Of a stretch of 42,172 bases of DNA, positions 26,071-32,904 are shown piece after piece. The DNA lies in the IMG/VR virus record IMGVR_UViG_3300046010_004502, positions 1 through 42,172 of that record; one strand, given 5' to 3'. The notes below the pieces were generated by a model. The model had not been told where the DNA came from, made no database searches, and saw only the letters and a program-made list of their open reading frames with translations. Position 1 is the first letter of the stretch. The number at the start of each line of letters is the position of its first letter. The DNA is from a virus. Position numbers and translations under genes: made by a program.

Positions 26071-26541
26071 CTATCCGTTTACCCAGCACGACGCTGCGCC
26101 CCATGCGCCAATGCCATAGCGCAGGCGAACGCGCTCGGCCACGAGGGTTTGCTGCTGCCACGTCATGCTGCCAGCGTCGGTTCCGTACGGGTGGCCGACG
26201 CTCTGATGCGTTGAGTAGTAGAGCCCGTATGCGCCTTGCCACTTCCAACCACGGGGCGTGTGCCAACGGACGCCTGCGTACCCGCTGCCATGCCCTGCCT
26301 CGCACTTGCCGAGGGCGATGAACTTCCGAACGTTGACGCTGCGAACGCGGAGGTCCCGGGCCGTCGGGTTCGGGGGCCACTCCATCCGGTCGCGCTTCAC
26401 CGTTGCGATGCACGCCCGCTTGGCATCGCCCTTGTGCGCTTGGCACGGTGGTGCGAGTGCCTGCTTCGCGCACCCGAACATGACCGCTGCTGCGAACGAC
26501 GCCGCCACCAGCACCATCACGAAACTCCCATGCGATCTCAT
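26071..26541 (-). CDS. Rpf-like muralytic lipoprotein
   Basis: 156 residues. The N-terminus is a signal peptide (MVLVAASFAAAVMFGC) with Cys24 after a hydrophobic run, likely lipidated although MFG is not an ideal lipobox. The C-terminal 80 residues match the resuscitation-promoting-factor/transglycosylase fold: ALGKCEAG with Glu80 as catalytic Glu, GAYGLYYSTHQSVGHPYGT, then QTLVAERVRLRYGIGAWGA and a final Cys. Rpf domains cleave peptidoglycan and are nearly confined to Actinobacteria. In a phage it could be an early exported protein altering the wall or excluding superinfection. AGGAGATCGC precedes the ATG. Confidence 0.7.
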   Translation of the reverse strand: MRSHGSFVMVLVAASFAAAVMFGCAKQALAPPCQAHKGDAKRACIATVKRDRMEWPPNPTARDLRVRSVNVRKFIALGKCEAGHGSGYAGVRWHTPRGWKWQGAYGLYYSTHQSVGHPYGTDAGSMTWQQQTLVAERVRLRYGIGAWGAASCWVNG

Positions 26542-26553
26542 GCGATCTCCTTT

Positions 26554-26629
26554 CGTTCGTTACCGTTTAGGGAAACGGGGTTCTCTTTACGTAGTAAAGA
26601 GAACCCCGCTCCTGCGTAGATAACGAACG
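26554..26629 (-). terminator. Nested inverted repeat / probable terminator or operator
   Basis: A perfect 15-bp stem (CGGGGTTCTCTTTAC at 26576-26590, GTAAAGAGAACCCCG at 26594-26608, 3-base loop) is enclosed by outer arms CGTTCGTTA (26554-26562) and TAACGAACG (26621-26629). On the minus strand GTTTCCC follows the inner stem. Lying between the HTH and lipoprotein genes it likely ends the MoxR operon; the outer arms, close to the lipoprotein start, might instead be an operator for the HTH protein. Confidence 0.55.
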
Positions 26630-26634
26630 TTACG

Positions 26635-26847
26635 TTAGCCCTTCTTCGCGTCTGCGAGAAGTCGGAACAGGTTAGGTGCGACAACCCCCGTCGCACGTGA
26701 GATAGCGGAAACGGTTATCCCGCTATCACGCGCTGCAATAACTGCGTCAACCCACGCCTTTCGCGCATCGGACAACTGCGCTTCGAGGTTGCGCTTTGCT
26801 TCGAGCGTGTGCATCACGTCGCCCATGAAGTCTGCGTCCTGCGTCAT
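26635..26847 (-). CDS. Small HTH DNA-binding protein
   Basis: 70 residues from ATG 26847 with a consensus ribosome site (GGAGGTGAAC). The C-terminal half contains a helix-turn-helix: GITVSAISRATGVVAPNLFRLL. The N-terminal half is helical and acidic, perhaps a dimerisation helix. It is the last gene of the MoxR/vWA operon, two bases after the vWA stop, and faces a nested inverted repeat downstream, so autoregulation or control of the lipoprotein gene is plausible. Confidence 0.65.
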   Translation of the reverse strand: MTQDADFMGDVMHTLEAKRNLEAQLSDARKAWVDAVIAARDSGITVSAISRATGVVAPNLFRLLADAKKG

Positions 26848-26849
26848 GT

Positions 26850-28829
26850 TCACCTCCTTCCCTTCATCATGTTACGGACGAGGACGCCGAGTGCGTTCGG
26901 CAGGGCGGAGGCGTCAGCGACGCTGACGTGGTGCATGTGGTAGTCGGGGTCAGCGTACCCGCCGACACCGATACCGCCCGTCATAACCCCCTCGCTGTAC
27001 GCAAAGGCGATCTGGGCACGCACGTCCTCCTTACAATGCGGCTCGCCGTCGGTAATGACGACGATCATAGGGGCGGCAGCGCCACGCTTGCGGCTGGCAC
27101 CACGTGCCCACACAAGAGCGTCTGCCTCCAGCGTACCGCCAGCGTGACCGCCACGGACGCAGCGCAGGGCACGCTCGTACCGTGCGATGCTCATGCGATC
27201 GGTGCGCTGCGCCATGTCGAACGGGATACCGATGTGAACCCCGGTGCCGTACACACACAGCGCAACGTCCAGCCCGTGCACCTGCCGTGCTGCCTCGTAC
27301 ATGGACAGGCCAGCGTCGGCGATGTTGCGCCCGATGTTGCCGCTGCGAACGGACGATGATGCGTCAAGGCACAGGACGAGGGAGAAGTCGAGCGCACCCT
27401 TCGCACCCTGCTTGCGACGGAACGCACGGAGGTCGCCGATGCCGAGCCGCGTCGAACTCTTGGCGTCAAACGAACCGCGCCTGTGCCGCCCGGTCCACCC
27501 CCCGTTGGCGTTGTCCTGCAACGTACGGCGCAGCGTACGGACGACCATGCGGGTGACCGGAGCCATGCGCTGCGACGCACCCTTGTCGTTCGTCCAACCC
27601 TGCGTGCGGAAGTGACGGACGATCGTTTCGCCGGAGAGCGTGTCGTCGAACGAATCGCTGGCGATCTCATCGTCGTCGCTGTCAACGTTCCACTCGCCAC
27701 GCTTGCGGTCGGGCCGGGCAGTCTCGCCCGGGTCGCCGTTGCCGCCGCTGTTGCCGCCGTCCTGCGTGTCGGTGTCGTCGTCGGTGTCGTCGTCGGTGTC
27801 GTCGCCGTCACCATCGCCGTCGCCGTCCTGATCGTCACCCTCATCGGCGTCGTCGTCGGTGTCGTCGGCGTCGCCACCGTCACCATCGTCGGCGTCGTCG
27901 TCGGTGTCGTCGTCCTCGCCGTCGCCGCCGCCACCGGCAGCCTCATCGCCCTCGTCGTCCTGCTCGCCGCTGGTGCCGCCGCCGCCACCGCCCGTGGTGG
28001 TGTCGTCGTCCGTGCTGGTGGTGGTAGTGGTGCCGCCCTCGCCACCCTCGCCGCCCTCGCCGCCGCCTCCCCCGCCGCCACCGTTCAGGTGCGGTGCGAG
28101 AAGGTCGTACAGGGGACGCAGGTGTTCGAGCAGGGTCGCCGTGTCTGGTGCGTTGGTCGCCGAGATAAACGACGGACGCCCGCCGTCGATCACGGACTGT
28201 ACGGTTGCGTCCGGCAGCCCGGCGAACACGTCTGCGTTGGAGCAGCAACGCTCGGCGAACAGGACGATCATCACCTTGCGAACGATGTCGAACGATGCGT
28301 AGTTGGCGGCGTTGCCCGGCATCATGCGGTCGTTCTCAATCCGGCGCAGCATCTGGAAAGCGGGGACGACAGCCTCGCCCTTGTCCTCAATGCGTACGTC
28401 CTCCGCAAAGTTGACGGCGGTAAAGAAGTCGGCCCAATGCTCAGGCTTGCACCATGCGGGGCGCCTGATCTCCGTCGTGAACAGGATGTGGAACATCTCG
28501 TGGCACATGACGGACACCGCCTCACCACGTGTGATGTTGCGGTGGTTGCCGCTCTCGTCGATGGTGTACATCGACCACCTGAGGCGAACGTACTTGCCGG
28601 TGTTCTCGTCGATCGCCACGGCCCATTGTCCCCGGGTGTTATGGCGGGCGTTGATGGTGCGTCCGTCCCTGATGATGGCCGACGCCGTTGCGACGACCTC
28701 ACGTTCGGCGACGCTTGCTGCGTGTGTCTGCTCGTAGATGGAGATGTAGGGGCTGACGAGGTGCTCGCTCCATCGGGCAGGGTCAGCGGTGAGGGTGGAC
28801 GTAATCGTGGGCATCGTTGCGGTAGTCAT
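26850..28829 (-). CDS. HExxH metallopeptidase-like plus vWA protein (DUF2201/CobT-like)
   Basis: 659 residues from ATG 28829 (AGGAGGTACGCAC). Residues 1-250: a putative metallopeptidase domain with CHEMFHILFTT (His110, Glu111, His114) and NFAEDVRIED (Glu143) as third ligand. Residues about 250-370: Gly, Thr, then very Asp-rich linker, as in CobT. Residues about 478-655: von Willebrand A domain with MIDAS residues DASSS (489-493), Thr566 (GGT) and Asp594 (ITDGEP). This is the architecture of DUF2201 (metallopeptidase plus VWA-like) proteins that pair with MoxR/CobS ATPases. The MoxR ATPase is encoded two genes upstream. Substrate unknown. Confidence 0.85.
   Translation of the reverse strand: MTTATMPTITSTLTADPARWSEHLVSPYISIYEQTHAASVAEREVVATASAIIRDGRTINARHNTRGQWAVAIDENTGKYVRLRWSMYTIDESGNHRNITRGEAVSVMCHEMFHILFTTEIRRPAWCKPEHWADFFTAVNFAEDVRIEDKGEAVVPAFQMLRRIENDRMMPGNAANYASFDIVRKVMIVLFAERCCSNADVFAGLPDATVQSVIDGGRPSFISATNAPDTATLLEHLRPLYDLLAPHLNGGGGGGGGEGGEGGEGGTTTTTSTDDDTTTGGGGGGTSGEQDDEGDEAAGGGGDGEDDDTDDDADDGDGGDADDTDDDADEGDDQDGDGDGDGDDTDDDTDDDTDTQDGGNSGGNGDPGETARPDRKRGEWNVDSDDDEIASDSFDDTLSGETIVRHFRTQGWTNDKGASQRMAPVTRMVVRTLRRTLQDNANGGWTGRHRRGSFDAKSSTRLGIGDLRAFRRKQGAKGALDFSLVLCLDASSSVRSGNIGRNIADAGLSMYEAARQVHGLDVALCVYGTGVHIGIPFDMAQRTDRMSIARYERALRCVRGGHAGGTLEADALVWARGASRKRGAAAPMIVVITDGEPHCKEDVRAQIAFAYSEGVMTGGIGVGGYADPDYHMHHVSVADASALPNALGVLVRNMMKGRR
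27763..28080 (-). repeat. Simple-sequence repeat encoding acidic and glycine linker
   Basis: GTC/GTCGTC-rich microsatellite-like DNA, with 12-base near repeats GTCGTCGTCGGT, encodes the Asp/Gly/Thr linker of the vWA protein. Its length could change by slippage without breaking the frame. Confidence 0.8.
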
Positions 28830-28840
28830 GTGCGTACCTC

Positions 28841-29512
28841 CTAGTTGCTGAACTGGTCTGCGTGTACGTACCAACGGTCCTGCTTGCCGTTCTTTCCGTT
28901 CGAGTAGACCTCACCGCGCTCGCTCATCTTGGTGAGGGCGGAACGAATCTGGGCCACGGTCAGCGTGATGCCGTGCACATCCTGCACCACGCCGGTCTTG
29001 CCGCTCGTGTCCTCGGCGTCGGCAAGTCCGAACGATGAGTATGTGTAGCGGGGCTGACGGATGGTGAACGACGTGCCCTGCTGCTTCGACTTCATCGCCG
29101 TCAGTACGTACGCCTGCGCCGTTGCCGGGTTGACACGGCGTGCACGTACCCTGCCGGTCGTACCTGCGAGAGGGCTGGTGTACGGAGGCGGCTGCTGCTC
29201 ATCGTCCGTGTCCGTCGGGTCAGCGTCGGCCTCAGGCTGGGGCTCGCCCTTCGTGCCGTGCCTGCCGCCCTCCAAAGCGGGCAGCGTGTGCGTTGAGGGG
29301 ATGAAGCCGTGGCTATCCTGCTCGCCGAACGTAGACACGTGGCTCTCATCCGGCTCGTCCGTCTGCGTGTCGGGATCGGGGTTATCCGGCTGCTCAACCG
29401 GGTCGATGGTGGGCGTTGCGTTCTCCTTCGCCTGCATCCAAGCGAGGAACTGCTCGAACAGCGCAGCATCGACCGTGATGCTGCTCGTGTTCGTGGTGGT
29501 GGTGGTGTTCAT
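28841..29512 (-). CDS. Linker/winged-helix protein between MoxR and vWA genes
   Basis: 223 residues from ATG 29512 (AGGAGGTACACGCACG). N-terminal Thr-rich stretch, a helix (ALFEQFLAWMQAKENA), a long acidic Pro/Asp region (about 40-125), then RVRARRVNPATAQAYVLTAM and a C-terminal winged-helix-like segment (GITLTVAQIRSALTKMSERG, then DRWYV). It sits in the operon between the ATPase and the vWA protein with gaps of 28 and 11 bases. I do not recognise a family; it may be a DNA-binding or substrate-adaptor part of the MoxR system. Confidence 0.6.
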   Translation of the reverse strand: MNTTTTTNTSSITVDAALFEQFLAWMQAKENATPTIDPVEQPDNPDPDTQTDEPDESHVSTFGEQDSHGFIPSTHTLPALEGGRHGTKGEPQPEADADPTDTDDEQQPPPYTSPLAGTTGRVRARRVNPATAQAYVLTAMKSKQQGTSFTIRQPRYTYSSFGLADAEDTSGKTGVVQDVHGITLTVAQIRSALTKMSERGEVYSNGKNGKQDRWYVHADQFSN

Positions 29513-29540
29513 CGTGCGTGTACCTCCTGTCGTCCGTGGC

Positions 29541-30647
29541 CTACGCCTGCGGCTGGCCGTTGTCGTCGGTGACGAACATGGCAAGCACGTTGCGTACGGC
29601 CTGCTGCTCATCGGTGGGGAACTTGGCGATCAGCGCACGCTCCGCCGCCTCCGACCACGAAAAGAAGCCGGAGTCCAGCGCCTTCGCCCATGCCTCAAGC
29701 GAACGGAAGCCGACGGGGTGCGCGATCTCGCCAGCCTGACGGACACGGTGAACCACGTCGCACATGTTCTTGGCAACGACGGGGTCCAGCGTGGGGATAC
29801 GTGAGCAAAGGGCCAGCGCCTCGTCAACGGGGTCGGGGTAGTCGATCGTCGGCGTCCACGGCAGACGGTTCTCGAACGCAGGGTCCAACTCGTTCGTTCC
29901 GACGTACTCGTGGGGAGGGTTGGCCGTTGCGATGAGCACGAGGTCACCCCGGTCGATGACCTCGCCGGTCGGAAGCGTGAGGCGTGCGGTCCCGTCAAGC
30001 AGGGGCATGAGTGCTGCGTACTCGTTCACGTCACGAATGCGGTTGATCTCGTCGATGAGGCAGACGGTCGGCCTATCGTGCGAGAACCGCACGGCCTGCG
30101 CGATCATCCGGTCGTGCCACTTGACGGTCGGCGCCCCGGTCACGTCGTGGGCAGCGGGCAACTGCGTGCCCAAGATGGTGTCCTCGTTGGAGCCGGGCGT
30201 GATCGACACGATCACGAGGTTCCAGTTGAGGAGGGCGGTAAGCCACTCAACGGATGCGGTCTTGCCGCACCCGGTCGGGCCGAACACGATGGTGTTCGTG
30301 CGGGTGGACAGGGCGTAGAGCATGTCGTACAGGTATCCGTCCTGCCCGATCAGCGGGTGCGCCCCGGGAGAGGGCGAGTCGGGCACGCCGCTTTCGATGG
30401 GCACGTTGATGTTCGGGCGACCGGGCTTCATCGCCGTCACGTGCGTTGCGTCCGTGACGATGCCGCTGCCGGTGTTCGCACCGTAGATGTGCGTGTCCCG
30501 GGTGATGAACACGTCGTCGCGGGTGGCAACGGGCAGGGTGACGCCGACGTTGCCGTTGACACCCACGGAAACCGTGAGTGCGGGATGGTTGTCCACGTTG
30601 AGGGTGGCGGTGCCGTCACCGTGCGGGACGAGGGAAACTGTGGGCAT
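29541..30647 (-). CDS. MoxR/CobS-type AAA+ ATPase
   Basis: 368 residues from ATG 30647, preceded by CAGGAGGTCACCCGT; an earlier start at 30710 lies in the promoter. A beta-rich N-terminal region (1-95) is followed by Walker A FGPTGCGKTA (122-131), Walker B VCLIDEINR (Asp199, Glu200), sensor 1 ATANPP (Asn243) and FENRL (Arg261) in a MoxR-type core with GSNEDTILG and TGEVIDRGD. MoxR ATPases act with vWA partners to remodel or metallate target proteins. Head of an operon driven by the P1 promoter. Confidence 0.87.
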   Translation of the reverse strand: MPTVSLVPHGDGTATLNVDNHPALTVSVGVNGNVGVTLPVATRDDVFITRDTHIYGANTGSGIVTDATHVTAMKPGRPNINVPIESGVPDSPSPGAHPLIGQDGYLYDMLYALSTRTNTIVFGPTGCGKTASVEWLTALLNWNLVIVSITPGSNEDTILGTQLPAAHDVTGAPTVKWHDRMIAQAVRFSHDRPTVCLIDEINRIRDVNEYAALMPLLDGTARLTLPTGEVIDRGDLVLIATANPPHEYVGTNELDPAFENRLPWTPTIDYPDPVDEALALCSRIPTLDPVVAKNMCDVVHRVRQAGEIAHPVGFRSLEAWAKALDSGFFSWSEAAERALIAKFPTDEQQAVRNVLAMFVTDDNGQPQA

Positions 30648-30705
30648 ACGGGTGACCTCCTGTGTGACGCCCGGCGGCAGGGTGCTACCGGACTGATGTT
30701 CCAAC

Positions 30706-30747
30706 AGCATAGCAAACCGGAAAGTCCCTGCTAATCAGCAACTTTTC
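30706..30747 (-). promoter_or_regulatory. Promoter P1: inverted repeat plus extended -10
   Basis: Minus strand AAAAGTTGCT-GATT-AGCAGGGACTTT is followed by TTTGC and TATGCT (-10, 30706-30711) with TG one base upstream. The AAAGT arm starts exactly 10 bases from the -10 edge, as in P2 and P3. Upstream CACGGAACCG and GGCAAGA are shared with P2. It drives the MoxR operon. Confidence 0.7.
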
Positions 30748-30783
30748 CGGGCCACTCTTGCCTGCGGTTCCGTGATGTGCACG

Positions 30784-30966
30784 TCACTTGCACGCAGGTA
30801 CGACCGCACGCTGCGCGTCCGTGCGGCACGGGTCCGTCATGTGATCGAACGCACGCCCGACAATCCAGAGCGACACGGTGACGCACGCGACGGCGAACAG
30901 AACGGCCAGCACGTACGCGATGCGATCGTTGCGACGCTGCTGCTGGCGGGTGTACGTACGGGGCAT
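30784..30966 (-). CDS. Small membrane protein, 60 aa
   Basis: ATG 30966 is preferred to 30972 because AAGGAGG then has a normal spacing. A basic N-terminus (RQQQRRNDR) precedes one transmembrane helix (IAYVLAVLFAVACVTVSLWIV) and a short Cys-containing tail, probably facing outward. It is last in the small-gene operon. Function unknown; early phage membrane peptides often modify host entry or physiology. Confidence 0.6.
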   Translation of the reverse strand: MPRTYTRQQQRRNDRIAYVLAVLFAVACVTVSLWIVGRAFDHMTDPCRTDAQRAVVPACK

Positions 30967-30968
30967 GG

Positions 30969-31406
30969 TCATGCCTCCTTCCTCGTGCGGAGGTGATGCC
31001 GCACGAACGTGTTGAGCAGGACGGTGATCGCTGTGTCAGCGTCCACCACGGACGGGGGCGGGTAGCAGGGCGGGCGATCGTCCATCCACGCAACCTGCAT
31101 GGCACGCACGAGGCAGGTGCTACCGGCCCAAGCGTGCGCCTCGAAACACGCACGTCCCTGCGCCTCCGTCCATTCGTACGGTCCGTCGGGGTAGTCCTTC
31201 GTCTTACGCACGCTGGTGTTCGTGCGCTTCCGGGGAGCCTTGACCGGGGGCTCATCGAACAGGCGCATCTGAGTGGACGCAAGCGCACGGATGGGGCGCA
31301 GCGGAACGCTGATGATGCGCGTGATACGCACGTTGGTCATGCGGTCGGGGTTGGCGGGGCGCACGTTCGTGCCACGGTTGCCGGTGTATCCGATGATGCG
31401 CGTCAT
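30969..31406 (-). CDS. Hypothetical protein, 145 aa
   Basis: Starts ATG 31406 after GGAGGGTGCCGC and overlaps the previous gene by 4 bases. Basic N-terminal half with RLFDEPPVKAPRKR and a helical, aromatic C-terminal half (YEWTEAQGRACFEAHAW). Three cysteines are scattered, with no CxxC pair. I recognise no family. Confidence 0.6.
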   Translation of the reverse strand: MTRIIGYTGNRGTNVRPANPDRMTNVRITRIISVPLRPIRALASTQMRLFDEPPVKAPRKRTNTSVRKTKDYPDGPYEWTEAQGRACFEAHAWAGSTCLVRAMQVAWMDDRPPCYPPPSVVDADTAITVLLNTFVRHHLRTRKEA

Positions 31407-31675
31407 GCGGCACCCTCCATCAGGCCCGATGCCACGTCGCTCACGATCACCCAGTCTGCGTGCGAACGGAAGGCGATAAGCGCGGGTCCGTCGGTAGCCA
31501 GCAGGTGCGCGTCGATGGTGGAACGGATGCGGTCCACGGTGGGCGCGAGGTCGGGGTTGGTCGGCGGGTTCTCCAACATGAGCGCGTGCAGGTCCATGAG
31601 GTAGCGGCTCATGCGCCCTCCGAACTCGTGGTTCACGAGCAACGTCTGCGTGTGTCCGTCAAGGGTCACGGTCAT
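31403..31675 (-). CDS. Hypothetical protein, 90 aa
   Basis: Mixed alpha/beta small protein (MTVTLDGHTQTLLVNHEFGG, then LHALMLENPPT and a helical DRIRSTIDAHLL). Overlaps the next gene's start by 4 bases (ATGA). The N-terminus follows a short gap of 2 bases after the neighbouring stop. No recognised domain. Confidence 0.6.
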   Translation of the reverse strand: MTVTLDGHTQTLLVNHEFGGRMSRYLMDLHALMLENPPTNPDLAPTVDRIRSTIDAHLLATDGPALIAFRSHADWVIVSDVASGLMEGAA

Positions 31676-31677
31676 GG

Positions 31678-31917
31678 TCAGTCCACCCAGTAGTCGCGGT
31701 TGACGTACGCCTCGGCGTACGCGGGCAAGGTGATGGTCACGGGGGTCAGCCTGTCCGACTCGTCCACGAAGGTGTCGATAACGGACGCGATCGCGTCCTG
31801 CACCATCTTGGGGTCGTCGAAAATCTCAGCGCCCGGGTATGCGAACGCGATGTAGTTCGCAACCTCGGTCCACCCATCGAGCGTGTTCGTGTACGTGGTC
31901 GGCTTGCGGTCGGCCAT
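31678..31917 (-). CDS. Hypothetical protein, 79 aa
   Basis: Ribosome site GAAGGAGGACTGACCG precedes ATG 31917. Acidic protein with WTEVANYIAFAYPGAEIFDD and a C-terminal AYAEAYVNRDYWVD. No motif recognised. Member of the leftward operon that starts at P2. Confidence 0.6.
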   Translation of the reverse strand: MADRKPTTYTNTLDGWTEVANYIAFAYPGAEIFDDPKMVQDAIASVIDTFVDESDRLTPVTITLPAYAEAYVNRDYWVD

Positions 31918-31920
31918 CGG

Positions 31921-32136
31921 TCAGTCCTCCTTCGTGATCGTGAGCAGGTGGGAAACGTCCGTGAAGGCAGCGTTCCTGAGCCACATCGCGTACGCTGCGT
32001 CGTCGTCCCGCTTGGCAACGGCCCTCACGTACGGGTTCACGGAGCGGGTGAACTGCGTGCCCGTGGTGCGGTGGTCCCGCTGCTGCTTGTTCGTGCGCCT
32101 CACGGAACGGCGCTGCTTGCTGATGGGGTCCGGCAT
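31921..32136 (-). CDS. Hypothetical basic protein, 71 aa (first gene of P2 operon)
   Basis: ATG 32136 follows CGAGGAGTGCACA; a longer in-frame start at 32193 would overlap the P2 -10. Basic N-terminus (SKQRRSVRRTNKQQRDHR) and helical remainder. It is the first gene after promoter P2. Possibly nucleic-acid binding by charge only. Confidence 0.6.
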   Translation of the reverse strand: MPDPISKQRRSVRRTNKQQRDHRTTGTQFTRSVNPYVRAVAKRDDDAAYAMWLRNAAFTDVSHLLTITKED

Positions 32137-32188
32137 TGTGCACTCCTCGTGTACGGGGCGGAGCCGACTGCTCCGACCGACTGAAAAC

Positions 32189-32229
32189 AGCATCTCAAAT
32201 GTAAAAGTCCCTGCTCAGAAGCAACTTTT
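32189..32229 (-). promoter_or_regulatory. Promoter P2: inverted repeat plus extended -10
   Basis: AAAAGTTGCT-TCTG-AGCAGGGACTTTT on the minus strand, then TTTGA and GATGCT (-10, 32189-32194). Spacing from the repeat to the -10 is identical to P1 and P3. It drives the small-gene operon 32136-30784. Confidence 0.7.
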
Positions 32230-32320
32230 CTCAGCGGTCTTGCCCACGGTTCCGTGTCGTGCACGGTTCGTGTTCCGTACGCGGTTCGTGGGCGTCACGT
32301 GCGGGGTACGTGGGCGGTAT

Positions 32321-32391
32321 GTTGTGACCTAGTTGTGACCGTTCGTGTGACTACGTATCGCGTAGGTATGTTGTGACTCGGAAGTTGTGAC
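32321..32391 (+). repeat. GTTGTGAC iterons
   Basis: Perfect copies begin at 32321, 32332, 32370 and 32384. The first pair is 11 bases apart, one helical turn, and the 13-base context GGTATGTTGTGAC recurs 49 bases later. Such phasing suggests binding sites for one protein on the same DNA face. Confidence 0.8.
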
Positions 32392-32413
32392 TCTCCCTAC
32401 GGGTAGTCACAGA

Positions 32414-32435
32414 GTCACAACTTGCAAGTTATGAC
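32414..32435. repeat. 22-base near-palindrome centred on AACTTGCAAGTT
   Basis: GTCA-C-AACTTGCAAGTT-A-TGAC has a perfect 12-base centre and matching outer GTCA/TGAC arms, interrupted by one mismatched pair. The left arm coincides with an inverted iteron. Confidence 0.8.
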
Positions 32436-32467
32436 CAAGCCATTACCCACACGTGACCCCAGCGGGG

Positions 32468-32500
32468 GTTGTGAACCCGCCTTTGGCGCGGGTCCACAAC
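32468..32500. repeat. 13-bp hairpin with iteron-like base
   Basis: Arms GTTGTGaACCCGC and GCGGGTcCACAAC are complementary except for one pair, with a 7-base loop CTTTGGC. The base of the stem is the iteron core GTTGTG. Could be a cruciform or single-strand initiation structure. Confidence 0.75.
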
Positions 32501-32567
32501 GCCCGCGTTAGCGGAGTCACGAGCGACACGCGGGTTCGTGTGCGTCCCCCACGCACGTGCGCGTTAC

Positions 32568-32611
32568 GTGTCGCCCACGTGTCGCCCACGTGTCGCCCAC
32601 GTGTCGCCCAC
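32568..32611 (+). repeat. Four tandem 11-bp repeats (GTGTCGCCCAC)
   Basis: Four exact consecutive copies of GTGTCGCCCAC at 32568, 32579, 32590 and 32601, followed by GTGACG. The 11-base period places each copy on the same helical face, consistent with an initiator or regulator binding array. Confidence 0.85.
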
Positions 32612-32839
32612 GTGACGTGCCCGGCGCCGTGGCCGTGGTGCCCGGCGCCCACGGCCCGCCCGGGGCGTCGATGCCGGGGCAGGGGTAGCCGCCTGGTACC
32701 CCCTGCGGCGCCCTAGAACGGGGCTAGAACGGCCTGCGATGCCCCGGGGGTAGTCCTACCCTTCCCCGGGGGGGTACCGGCCTTGTATGGCCCCCCACGG
32801 CGCCGCGCCGGTACGTGCCCGGGGCGCCCGCGTAGGGCC

Positions 32840-32878
32840 AAAAAAAAGGGCGCCCCTCCCGCGTGGGGAGGGGCGCCC
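32840..32878 (-). terminator. Strong intrinsic terminator for the 32905-33276 gene
   Basis: On the minus strand a perfect 13-bp stem, GGGCGCCCCTCCC with a 5-base loop, is followed by eight T residues (the A run at 32840-32847). It lies 26 bases past the stop of the leftward gene and prevents that transcription from entering the iteron region. Confidence 0.9.
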
Positions 32879-32904
32879 GTGAAGGGGACGTTATGCGGGC
32901 AGGG

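Larger units (their letters stand above)
32230..32839. other. Non-coding iteron and hairpin region, candidate replication origin
   Basis: No gene is supported on either strand for about 600 bases. The left part holds GTTGTGAC direct repeats at 32321, 32332, 32370 and 32384, an inverted copy GTCACAAC at 32414, and near copies at 32428 and 32468. A 13-base repeat GGTATGTTGTGAC occurs at 32316 and 32365. Hairpins: CTACG/CGTAG (32351-32365), GTGACT/AGTCAC (32387-32410), a 22-base near-palindrome around AACTTGCAAGTT (32414-32435) and a 13-bp arm hairpin at 32468-32500. Four tandem 11-base units follow at 32568-32611. From 32612 to 32839 the DNA is extremely G/C-rich with runs of CCGGGG. Iterons with palindromes are typical of phage and plasmid origins. 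Confidence 0.65.

Noticed and set aside
27483-28844. Open frame of 453 codons on the plus strand opposite the vWA gene
   Set aside because: It is a Val/Ala-rich mirror of the GC-rich, Asp-rich linker; the minus-strand frame has catalytic motifs, a ribosome site and operon context.
26850-30647. Cobalamin (CobS/CobT) cobaltochelatase identity for the MoxR and vWA proteins
   Set aside because: The N-terminal HExxH domain, extra linker protein and lack of other cobalamin genes fit a general MoxR-vWA system better than cobalt insertion.
32568-32611. CRISPR-like array
   Set aside because: Four 11-base units are contiguous without spacers, so this is an iteron-type tandem repeat, not CRISPR.
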